64,000 nt of DNA from Gnetum montanum (Eukaryota > Streptophyta > Gnetopsida > Gnetales > Gnetaceae): positions 3,458-67,457 of the forward strand of contig MNCI01004727.1 of NCBI GenBank assembly GCA_015680685.1, given 5' to 3'. Below the pieces are notes generated by a model. It made no database searches. It saw nothing but the letters and a program-made list of their open reading frames with translations, and was not told where the DNA came from. Of the stretch, positions 11,600 to 22,200 are shown piece after piece; within the stretch, counting starts at the first letter, position 1, and the number at the start of each line of letters is the position of its first letter. A program made the translations under genes and the position numbers.

Positions 11600-13558
11600 G
11601 TAGTTACCTTGAGGATAAGGTAACCATTTGGGCATCTATCTTTTAATAAATTTGGGATTAACTGTGTATGCCCCTATCTCTTGGAGATGTGTCATGATTG
11701 GGCAACACCCCTTGGGATGTTCGTATTGATACATAGTCCAACCTTCCTCATCTATGAAGCTAGTATTTGAGCACTCAACTACTAAAGCAAATTTTCCTTT
11801 CCATTCAAATTCTTTCTTTTTCCTCTTCTTTACCTTTTTCAAAGGCTTGCTCGGTTCTTTCCTCCACAATCTTTAATGTAATTGTAAATTTCTCATCAAT
11901 AGAATCCCATAATTTCTCTACTTTGGTTGTGATGTCACTTACAAATTTTTGGATTTGTAGAGTCTTTTTTCTGGATGGCCTAATCCAAGGTTTCCTCCTC
12001 TTGTGTATCACAACTCATGCATCTCTTTTATGAATTTATGGGTCTCTATTATACTCTTCAACTAATTCCCTCTTTCTTAGCTCACCTTCCTATCTTGCTA
12101 CCTGGTCAATTAGTCTTTGAATGTGATGGACGGCTAATTCTGATAACCTACCTTGGGCATAAATCCCAAGAGTCTTTCTGGTTTTTCTTCGTAGGCCATT
12201 TACAATGTGCCTAAGCTATTCCCTTGGTGAAAATATATGGCCTAGGCATCTATGCAATAGTGAATAGTATTTGTCCATTATTGCATCAAGGGTCTCATGA
12301 GTCCCTTGTTTCCATCCCTAGATTTTTTTCCTTAAATTGGACACTTGTGAATAAGTTTGGTATTTATCATTGAAGAGTTTGAGCATGGTACTCCAACGTC
12401 TAATTGATTCAGATTCCAATGACCTGTACTAGCTATTCACTTCCTTCACAAGTGTTCTGGGAAATAGCTTTAATTTTTGCTAATCACTTTCAATATTTTG
12501 GAGGGCATAAGCATCATGGAAAGCTTAAAGTTGATGTTGTGGATTAGCATTATAGCTTCCTTCAAATCTTGGCATGTTATTCATGTATAGCCATTTGATT
12601 CAGCTATCTCTCACTTGCCTGGTTGGTATATGAACAACTTCTTGAATGCTTATCATGTTTTAGGTTACCATGAGGGGTTCATCATCATGGTCGAGTTCAT
12701 ATGCTCTATTATAGCAGTGACCCCTTCTGTGCTCATACCTTTCTTGATCCTCTCTTCGATCCCTTCGTCTCCTTCCTTCATATTCTTCATCTTCTATATT
12801 AGAGTTTCTTGAATATCGATCATGATGGTCATGAGTCTTGGTATTTGTGTCATCTTCTATTAGAGTCCATCGATGATCGTAATGAGGTAGATGAGGTAGC
12901 AGGAGAATGATGCCAGCTTGTTCTCCTTTAATGACTCTTATATGCTTCTTTGTAGGATTTGGCAAGAACCCTTGGCCTTGAGTCCTACTTACATCTTGAG
13001 TTAGTAACCTCCCCCTTAGGTGTCTCTGCTATAGTGGAATGAAGTTGGGCTTTGACAAGTTCTTCAAGTTTAATGATAAGTGTTTTTGAAGGCTCCTCAT
13101 GGTTTTGGTGGAGTTGCTTTGAAATAAATGCATTAGCATCAAGTTCTTTTGAGATAACAAAAGTGTTGACTTGCTTCCCTTTGCTATGTACATGTTTGAT
13201 CTTCATGACAGCATCTCTCCTTATCTGCTCCTTTGTGGGTTCATAGGGTCTTGTCATGTGTTAAGTCACATGATACCCTTCTTGGATTTGGTCCAAATGC
13301 ATTCCCTTTAACGCATTTTGGAGCATGTTAAGTGCTAAACATTCTGGAGGCAAGACTATGTTGCCTTGCATGTCCCTCCATCTCATTTGATTATCTTGAT
13401 AAAAGATGAAAGTGAAGTCTAGATGATAAGGATTAGTATGAGCATAAGTGATTCTTGTTTGCATTGGCATCCCCCATTCTTCTTCACCAATGATTTTTTC
13501 ATTGCTTCTTCTTGTCTCCTTGGTAGGTGGTGATGGATCTTTGTTTGAGGTCATGTTT
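11600..13558 (-). pseudogene. gag remnant, element E
   Basis: The N-terminal piece (13554-13261) contains WRDMQGNIVLPPE, which is shared with the gag of elements D and F (WRDLQGNIVLPP in D). Further on are an Arg/Asp/His-rich low-complexity stretch (about 12860-12720) and a decayed zinc knuckle whose YQYEHPKGCC corresponds to CEICQYDHPKGCC in D. Frameshifts split it into at least four frames. Gag would form the virus-like particle in the cytoplasm. Confidence 0.7.
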
Positions 13559-13683
13559 ATGACTTAAGATGTTGTTTAAGTGTGCATGACTTGTTTAGAA
13601 TTATTAAAAAGATTAAGATTTTGACTTTGGGTTTCTGATACAATGAACTTTGGAAAATCAATTACTAAGCATACATTGACTTA

Positions 13684-13702
13684 TCCTCTATAACAATGCT
13701 AA
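13684..13702 (-). other. Degraded primer-binding site, element E
   Basis: Read on the - strand, the bases next to the LTR are TTAGCATTGTTATAGAGGA. This differs from the PBS of element D (TTGGCGCTGTTGCTGGGGA) only by transitions. That D sequence is of the type reported for Athila-group elements, complementary to tRNA-Asp. Confidence 0.6.
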
Positions 13703-14600
13703 TGATGAGCAATGGAGTAATCCAACACCCAACCATACAAGATACGAATGTTTATGCATAGCCTAATCGAATTTTGTGAACAAGGTAATGTAATTATGCT
13801 AGTAATTGGTTTGAGTTCATGATCGTTATCTTCTGACGCAAGCTAGTAAAATCAATGCGTATGGTTTAACTCACAATGAGGTGTATGATAACTGATGTTC
13901 CTTGGTCATTTTACTCCTAGTAAATGTAAGGTAAATGAAAGTGATTTCTAAATCTAAGTAAATAGCAAATAAGTCTAATCTAGCTTAGGTGATGGACATT
14001 CATTCCTGACTCTCTGCACACGTCTTCAACTTATGTAATCATTACTAGGATTACCAAGTATCTCGTTACTAGGAAAACCAAACAATAATACTACTAGGTT
14101 ACCAAACGATCACACTTAATGCTCAAAATCAATCATATCCATTCCACTTAACAACAGTAAAAGTAAAGTTTATGGAAAAGTAAATCAGTAACTAGGAAAA
14201 CAGTAAACATTATACTAAGTCAAAACAATAAAAATTAGTCTCAGTAAATAGTAAATGTTATGCTAAGTGATTTTGCAATGATGCAAAGTAATCTCAATCT
14301 TTATTTCTAGTCATGAAACGTGTCCAAGTACATTCCACTTAAATAAAGACTCTATTCAATCACTTAACATCACACTATGGGCATACATTGCTAAGTGCTA
14401 AGTGCTAAAATCAAGAAAACAAACTAATAGAATTTTGCTAAGGTTGGAATGAAATTGTTGTTGGACCGTGTGCCTAAGTGTTGTATTTATAAGGTTGCAC
14501 ATGTCCATGATATTGGACATCCTACATCATATCTTGTGCCACGATATCGGGGATCCGATATCGTTGCTCCAATATCAAATACCTGATATTGGAGTCAACA
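13703..14600 (-). repeat. 5' LTR of element E (family B)
   Basis: Begins TGATGAGCAATGG next to the PBS, and has a TATA-like TATTTATAAGG near 14487. Five or six imperfect GATATC/AATATC palindromes follow between about 14510 and 14595. The far boundary (GGAGTCAACA) is approximate. Confidence 0.65.
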
Positions 14601-14869
14601 AAAAATGCAACTTATTAATAAGCAAAGATCATTCAAGCCAATACATGACTTCAACAATTCAAGAACAACAAATAGTCAACTAACAAGAACTATTATCAAA
14701 AATATTGAATAAGTTTCCAAAATTATTGAATGTTAGTTAACCTCAAAGATAAGTCACAATGACTCCAAACTACATCCTAAAGGAAGGATTGTTGGTTTTA
14801 ACATGCACTTTAAACACTCATATTTAACTCAATTTTAATGTTCATGATGTGAATTACAAAATTATTTCT

Positions 14870-15954
14870 AAGAAAAGACATTCAAGAAGAAGACCTAAAT
14901 TTTAGTTTGGTTAATGAACTCTCCTTCTTTGAAGTGAAGACAACCTTATTAAATATGAAAAATGGAAAAGCTATTAGATCAAATAACATTTCTATATAAG
15001 CTTGGAAAGCACTATGAGATACATGAGTTTCTTATCTAACACAAGTATTTAACAAAATTTTGAAGGATGGAGAAATGCTCAACAATTAGAAAAAAAATTT
15101 TGTTGTTCACATGTACAAAAATAAAGGAGATGTACAACATTATTTAAACTATAGAGATAACAAGTTAATGAGCCATACTATGAAGCTTTAGGAGAGAGTC
15201 ATAGAATAGCATCTCAAACTTAAATCAATAGTATTAGAAAATCAATTTGGGTTTATTCTAGGGAGATCTACTATAGAGGCTATTTACTTGATATGACAAT
15301 TGATGAAGAAATTCAAAAAAGTTAGAAAAAATCTACATGATTTTTATTAACTTGGAAAAAGCATACGATAGAGTGCCTAGAGATATTATTTAGTGGGTCT
15401 TGTAGAGGAAAAACATCCTTGATAAATATATTAAAGTAATTCAAGACATATATGAAGGAGCTACCACTACAATTAGAACAACTTATGGAACAACATCTGA
15501 TTGCCTAGTCATAGTAATTACACAAAAAGGGTATGTGCTTAGCTTGTGCTTATTTGCTATTATTATGGATGAATTAAAAAAGAAAATAAAAGATGAAATC
15601 CCTTGATGTATGTTATTTGCAAATGAGATTATGTTAGTGGATCCAACTAAAGAAATTATTACTTCTAAAATAAAGAAGTGGAGACATGCTCTATAATCAA
15701 AAGGCTTAAAAATTAGTAGAAATAAGAAAAAATATATGAAATGCAATTTTAATAACAACATAAATAGTTGTGAAATAGAAGTTAAAATTCAAGGTGAAAA
15801 AATCCATTAGTGCAAACAACTCCACTACTTAGGATCAATCCTCTAATTAGATGGTGGAACTGATAAAGATATAAGAAATAGAATTTAGGCAAGAATGTCA
15901 AATGGAGACAAGCTAGTGGTGTTCTATGTGATAAAAGAATATCAATACTAGCTT

Positions 15955-15956
<2 letters not shown>
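14870..15956 (+). pseudogene. LINE reverse transcriptase remnant
   Basis: A non-LTR retrotransposon RT in one main + frame broken by many stops. Recognisable in order are NGKAI near 14960, GRSTIEAIYL near 15260, LEKAYDRVPRDI near 15352-15390, YEGATTTIRT near 15450, and LFANEIMLVD near 15610-15640. The catalytic FADD box therefore reads FANE and the copy is dead. Several stops stand where Trp is expected (TGG to TAG). The LINE sequence breaks off at about 15956 and resumes at about 17080 and again at 18180. Confidence 0.8.

Positions 15957-15986
<30 letters not shown>
15956..15986. repeat. (TA)n microsatellite
   Basis: About 15 TA units at the exact point where LINE sequence stops and the foldback repeat begins. 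Confidence 0.9.
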
Positions 15987-15989
<3 letters not shown>

Positions 15990-16034
15990 TTGGCCAAGAT
16001 GATTTTAACCAAGCCTGACTACTAGAGGAGGTAA

Positions 16035-16290
16035 CAAGATAATTGAAAACAAAATTGCTTATCCCTTCTTTATTTCTCTACCAATAATCCAATTTAGTTT
16101 TACCCTCTTAATCAAGTTGTTTTGTCTTTGTTTGTTCATGGCATTTTTGAGAAATAAATCTCTTGCATAAATAACACTTAAAAACGCCATGACCAAACAA
16201 AGATAGAAAAAACTTAACCTAGAGAGTAAAACTAAATTGGGTAAGTGGTAGAGAAATAGAGGAGGGATGAGTGATTTTATTTTTAAGATA
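16035..16290. mobile_element. Foldback (MITE-like) inverted repeat
   Basis: The left arm (about 16035-16149) and the right arm (about 16184-16290) are imperfect reverse complements over roughly 100 bp. Both contain the CCAATTTAGTTTTAC core, on opposite strands, and TATTTCTCTACCA. A third copy of one arm lies at 17275-17400 and extends to the GGTAACAAGATAA-like end. No transposase is present. This is probably a non-autonomous foldback element nested in the LINE; boundaries and target duplication are not resolved. Confidence 0.6.
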
Positions 16291-16333
16291 TAAGAAATAG
16301 AATTTAGGCAAGAATGTCAAATGGAGACAAGCN

Positions 16334-17244
16334 CATAGCCAACATCATAGACCTAGAGCAAAAACACTAGCATCCAATCTCTTACCTTATCCATAGAAAC
16401 ATTCTCATAGTCAATCACAAAGCCAGAATAAAATATCATCAATTGTGCTGTTGCAGGTTGAGCCTTGAGCTCATATCTAAAACTATCGCAAAATTGCATG
16501 ATCATTCAAAATTGAAACTAATTTTTCACTACCGTATACACGTAATTTAGTAATATACCTTGAACTTTCATGGGCCACAACTACTTGGTTCAAAGGCATA
16601 GAATTTGCGTGGTTGTGGAAATGAACGTGGTTTTTGCTGGTTTTCTTGGATAGCTAGATCAACAACGACGGAATCTGCTTGAGTGATGCATCCCCAACCA
16701 AGCATACATCTTGCTATGTTTCTTTATCTTTGTCCATTGCATCATCCTGAAAATGAAAAAAAATAAGAAGAAATTGACCTGTAGACCAATGAAACCATAG
16801 CGTAGGTGTTTGGGGCGCTAATGGAGGCTCCTTGGTGCCATGCTTCAATATTGCCATCTTTGTCAATGGGCCATCTTTGCCAGCGTTGCTGCGCACCTAC
16901 GGGTTTGTGACGTTAGGATGCTACTGTGGTTCTTCATCCACAACTAGTGTCGTGACGTGCCTGTGGCGTTACGTAGTTGTGGCGTGATGTGGCCCGTTGT
17001 GGCATTACATGGCAAAGGTGACAAACTTCACTCCCCTTCCACCTTCCATTGTGCTAGACTTGTTGGCCTCTCAGCCAAAAAAATTGAAAGAAAAATTTTA
17101 TAAAATAGTAATCAAGCTTGCTATCTTATATGGTGTTAGATGTTAGGTAGTACAAAAGAGGCATAAACAATAAATCGGTGTGATAAAAGTACAAATGCTG
17201 AGATGGATGTTGAATGTTGTCAAAAAAGATAAATTACAAAATAT
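16334..17244. repeat. Duplicated segment, copy 1
   Basis: A roughly 0.9 kb unit starting CATAGCCAACATCA and ending in LINE 3' sequence (TTACAAAATAT). It matches 17442-18346 with many substitutions. Within it, 16930-17015 holds imperfect repeats of GTGGCGTNACGTG-like words. From 17080 on it is LINE C-terminal coding sequence (KLKEKFYK, ILYGVRCW, QMLRWM). The single N just before it (16333) leaves open whether the tandem layout is real. Confidence 0.6.
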
Positions 17245-17441
17245 ATTTAGTGGGTCTTGTAGAGGAAAAACATCCTTGAACAAAGAAAGACAGAACAAAC
17301 TTGATCGAGAGGGTAAAACTAAATCGGGTAAGTGGTAGAGAAACAGAGGAGAGATGAGTGATTCCATATTTAGTTATCTTGTTACCTTGAGTAGTCAGGC
17401 ATAGTTAAAATCATTTAACAAAAAAGAACATTTAACCAACT
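17245..17441. other. Chimeric junction: LINE fragment plus foldback arm
   Basis: After the copy 1 LINE tail, about 35 bp (TTTAGTGGGTCTTGTAGAGG and the bases after it) repeat the RT-domain segment at 15389-15424 out of order. A foldback arm (17275-17400) follows directly. This could be filler DNA from break repair, or an assembly error. Confidence 0.5.
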
Positions 17442-18346
17442 TAGCCAACATCACAGAACTAGAGTAGAAACACCAGCATCCAATCTCTTACCTTATATGT
17501 AGAAACATCTCATAGTTGTTCACAGAGCCAAATAAAATATCATCAATTGTTCTGCTACAAATTGAGCTTTGGGCTTCAATCTAAAACTATCACAAAATTA
17601 CATGATCATTCAATACTGAAACTGATTTTTTAGTATCGTATACATGCAATTTAGTAATATACTTTGAACTTTCGTGTGTCACAGCTACTTGGTTTAGGGG
17701 CATAGAAGTTGTGTGGTTGTGGAAATGGACGTGGTTTTTGCTGGTTTTCTTGGATAGCTAATCAACAATAGTGACGGAATTTGCAGGAGTGATGCATCCA
17801 CAACCCAACATGCATCTTGCTACGTTTCTTTATCTTTGTTCATTGCATTATCCTAAAAATGAAAAAAAAAAGAGAAGAAATTGACCTGTAAACCAATGAA
17901 ACCATGGTGTAAGTGTTAAGGGCACTAATGGAGGCTCCTAGGTGCCATGTTGCAAGGTTGCCATCTCCACCAATGCGATCGTCTCCACCAACGTTATTGC
18001 ACTCCTATAGGTCCATAATGTCAGGACATTGTTGTGATTCCTCATCCACAACTGCTATCGTGACATGCCTATAGTGTTACATAGCTATGGCGTGATGTGG
18101 TGTGTTGTGGCGTCATGTGGCAAGGGTGACAAACTTCACTCCCCTCCTACCCTCCATCGCGTTAGACATGTTGGCCTCTCGGCCAAAAAAATTGAAGGAA
18201 AAATTTTATAGAATAGTAATTAAGCTTGCTATCTTATATGGTGTTAAATGTTAGGTAGTACAAAAGAGGAATAAACAATAAATAAGTGTGATAAAAGCAC
18301 AAATGCTTAGATGGATGTTGAATGTTGTCAAAAGAGATAAATTACA
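17442..18346. repeat. Duplicated segment, copy 2
   Basis: The second copy of the 16334-17244 unit. It starts TTAGCCAACATCACAG and carries the same GTGGCGT-like short repeats (18060-18125) and the same LINE C-terminal piece. It runs on into the rest of the LINE 3' end, which copy 1 does not. Confidence 0.6.
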
Positions 18347-18600
18347 AAATATAAACATTAGAGGAAGACTTAGAGTAGCTTCTATTTCATATAAGCTACA
18401 AGAATGGTGGCTTAGATGGTTTGGATGTGTCCAAAGAAGATCAAACAATGAGCCTATAGAAAAAGGTTGCTATATCAATGTTACAGGAAAACAATTAAAA
18501 AGAATATTAAAAAAGATATGGAAAAAATAAGAATGGAAGATAATTTGAAGAAAGTGCAAATAAACAAAAATCACTCTTTTTTATAAAAGGGAATAAAAAA
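18180..18600 (+). pseudogene. LINE ORF2 C-terminus remnant
   Basis: Encodes the typical tail of plant LINE ORF2: QMLRWMLNVVKRDKLQNINI, then RLRVASI, then LRWFGCVQRRS. The frame is open from 18288 to 18530. It ends in A-rich sequence before 18600. It belongs to the same decayed LINE as 14870-15956. Confidence 0.75.
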
Positions 18601-19285
18601 AGAAAAAGAAAAACACTCGAACAGATGGCTGTATTTTACTAAGACAAGGTTAAGATAATGATTAATATATATATATACACTACACGTGACACGACATCCC
18701 TTCCAATTACCTTACATTACATATAATTAGTAGTCTACTAAAAGTCATCTAGCCAAATAACACACTAATTACGCAATAAGTATTCCCTCAAAGGATCATC
18801 TAAATATGGTATACTCAGAAGGGGAAAGGAAAATCCTCTGTTAGTTGAAAATACTTCCATCATCATTTTGTGCTACGGTTCAACGCCAATAGCGGTTTAG
18901 AATCAGTGTTTTCGAGGACCGCACTTCCCGTAAAGCATTCATGCTTGTCTATGCTCGAGAGCTGAAGTTCGTTGTTTATTTATGGCTTTGTCTGTAAGCT
19001 CGTAGCAGCAGTGGCAGCCCAGCAATAGTTCCACTCTTCTGGCGCCTCCTCCTCCTGGAACAAGAACGCAAATATAACTCGTTCCAACGTAATCAACCTC
19101 AAAAACCTGAATTCTGCTGAATTTATTTTCCAAATCAAAACCGGCAAATCATGCGTTGGTGCTAGAAAGAAGCGTTCAACAATTGCAGCATCGTTGCAGA
19201 TTGAGGAAATCATCGATCCGATCCAATTTTTTCCATCTACGATTAATCGAAACTCGATCGGCTGCGAGCATTTCAGGGGCAGAAA
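18601..19285 (+). promoter_or_regulatory. SEC23 upstream region
   Basis: About 700 bp between the LINE tail and the SEC23 start codon. It contains a (TA)n run near 18668-18680 and turns GC-richer from about 18880. No clear TATA box was found. The promoter and 5' UTR must lie here, but their limits cannot be set from sequence alone. Confidence 0.5.
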
Positions 19286-22200
19286 ATGGCTGTTAGGGCA
19301 ACGGTGAGCCGTTTCCCTGCGGACGCGGAGGAGCAGAGGCGCGCAGGGCTGCCATGGGGTGTAAGTGTGACGCCGTTTGCACCAGCTGACGAGCTTGGAA
19401 ACGTGCCTGCGCGTGGCAACGATGCGCGCCAGATCCCACGCTGTGAGACGTGCTGGGGATACTTCAATTGCTTGTGCGACATGGAGCACTGGGCCTGGAC
19501 ATGTGCTCTCTGCGGCTCACTAAACGGCCTCAGCTCCGAGGCCGTTGCACGCTTCGCGCTCCCCCAGGCTTGCCCTGACCTTAATTCCTCCTTCGTCGAC
19601 TTTCTTCTCCCAAACGGTAAGCGCCTTTTGATGCTGCTTGATTTCCCTTCTTCTTTTTTATAAACTATTCTTAGTTGAAATTCGGTGTCCTAAACTGTGA
19701 CGTCGTTTGGAATTGGTGCGAGTTTGAGAAACTTTGATCTCGTTTTGAAAAAGTGGAATGTTGTGGCATTTGATGTGGTTTGCTTTATTGTTCAGAAAAT
19801 TTGCGTCTGGAACTTTGATATTGTTTGGAATGAGTGCGAGTTACAAAAGCCTGCTTTGATGTCTGTTGAAGTAAGCGAAGTATTGTAGCATTGTTTCGGA
19901 ATCTACTTGTAAACGAAGCGTGAATGATTTCATTTTTTTTTCGTTAAATCATTCGGAATCGTAGTTTCTATACTATTCCGAATTCAACTTGTAATTGAAG
20001 TGGATAATCGCAGGTAAAGTTGAACTTGTAAGTGATTATAGCGTTTACAGCTGATTTTGTATAGAAATCTTGAATTTGTTTAGAAATTTTCTTGGCATTG
20101 AAATGACTGATCGCAGAGCGTTCTGTTGAACTGTACAGAATTTCTCTGTGATGGGATTAAGAACAGACGGATATAAATTCGAGTCATTTATTTGTTGATG
20201 TTAAATAATGTTGTGAGTCACGGTTTCTGAATTAGTTGAGGTTAGGTATTCAGGAAATTTTTCTTTCTTACAATATGAAACCATAGTAGTTTCAAATCCT
20301 CTCTAGCTTAGTTATTTCTTAGAGCTTCTTGTAATTTTGTCAAAGCGCGACAACTAGGTTTAATGATTTTTTTGATATTTGTATGCTGTTTTGAATCAGA
20401 GGACGGATCCAGAGATGAAGAAATCCAGGCTCGACCGGTGTATGTCGCTGCTGTTGATCTTTCAGGTATTACTTTCTAAGACTTTATGTGTTATTGAAAA
20501 AGATGCTACACTGAAGTAGAATTTGGGAACTGTTGATTCTCTTTAATTTATATAATATTAGCGTTTTCAACTTGATACCCTCCCGAATTTTGAACAGGAT
20601 GAACTGTAGTCGTTCATTTTTGGTGCATGTTTTACAAAGAATTTATTTATTACATTACGTAAAAGTACTCTTATTGCCATAATTATTGTCAAGTCTAAAC
20701 CAGGTATGTAGTGCAAGACTCTGTATATATAAACAGATTAGTCTAACCTGGTACATGGCCCCAGTTGAATAAACTAATCTGCCTGATAGGACCCTTTTAA
20801 AAGAATAATTGGAAGACATTTAAATTGTACTGAAAATAGATGAATCCAGTAGGACGCTCACCCGGCATTTGCACACCCATCAATGCTGTCATTTGAAGGA
20901 AATTTTTGAAAAGTTTTAAGCAGATCTATTTATAAAAGGGAAATAATTCTAATAATGTTTATGTTATTGCAGCTCCTGAAGAGTTTCTAGAGCTTGTTAA
21001 GAGTGCCCTTCTTGCAGCTTTGGAAGGTGATTTATTTTTTGTTTTTACACAAAATTGAACATATCCTATGTTGCACATTATAACTTCTTTCTGTCAATTT
21101 TTTTCAACATTTAAGATTACATGATCTCCTAACCAATGCTTTTTATTTCTAATCGCAGCACTAAAACCGGGTTCATTATTTGGTTTGATGACTTTCAGCC
21201 ACAAGATTGGTTTGTATGATGTCCAGGGACCGGTTCCAGTAGTTAAGCATGTCTTCATCCCTCCAGATGTGGATGGGCATATTGCTATAGAATTGGAGGA
21301 TGTGATGCCATTGATGTCATTTTTAGCTCCTGTGTGCTGCTTTCTTAACTGCCTTCTAAGAATACATTTGTGTATTATAATCCAGTTGCTTTGTGTAGAT
21401 TTTGAACACTTTGTTTATAATGATTTTTTGTAATTTACAGGTTGATGATTGCAAAGAAAGAATAGCTACAACTTTAGAGACACTGAAGCCAGCATCATCC
21501 TGGGAGAGAGCTGGAGCTGATGGGCAAGGATTAGATGGTGTTTTTTTAGGTGGTCGTGGATTTGGAGCTGCTATGGATGGTCTTATCAGCTACTTAGGGT
21601 CAGAATATGGGAGCACCTTTGCGTTAGGTGTGATTTTTAAGAGGCTCTCTGTTTTACAATAATGTGGTAGTATTTTCTGAAAAATTATGTTCCTTTTGTC
21701 CATACTTAGTTGTGCATTGAATGGATTGACCATAGGAACTTTGGATTTTGATTGGTAAAATATATGCAGCAAGAGTATTTGCTTTTCTATCTGGTGCCCC
21801 TGACTATGGTACTGGACAGCTGGATACAAGGCGCTATGGAGAGCAGTATGCAAGCAGGGGGGAAGATGCAGACCGTGCATTGTTACCTGAACAGACTGCA
21901 TTTTACAAGGACCTGGTGATTTCAGAATCCACTTTATTTCTTCAATATTTGTTTGTGTTGATTCCATCTTCTCTTAATCTAATTTTTTCTTCATAAATGA
22001 CAGGCTGCTGTGGCTGCACAGTCTGGTGTTTGTGTTGATATATTTGCTATTACAAATGAATACACAGACTTAGCATCTCTGAAATTTTTGAGTATTGAAA
22101 GTGGAGGGTCACTATTCTTATACGCCAGCAGTGATGACTCTACCCTTCCTCAAGATTTGTAAGCATTGTATCTTACTTGAAAACACTATTGATATGTGTA

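Larger units (their letters stand above)
2886..14600 (-). mobile_element. Element E: old Athila/Tat-like Ty3/gypsy element
   Basis: Read on the - strand the order is LTR (14600-13703), degraded primer-binding site, gag, protease, RT, RNase H, integrase, a palindromic U3-like module, an extra ORF, and a truncated 3' LTR remnant at 2886-2940. Every coding part has stops and frameshifts. A family A solo LTR is inserted between integrase and the extra ORF. The order protease-RT-RNase H-integrase marks Ty3/gypsy. The PBS type, the gag zinc knuckle form and an ORF after pol suggest the Athila/Tat side of that group. It is clearly older than elements D and F. Confidence 0.8.

Noticed and set aside
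18980-19489. Antisense open frame over the SEC23 first exon
   Set aside because: It mirrors GC-rich coding sequence of SEC23 exon 1 and has no homology or promoter.
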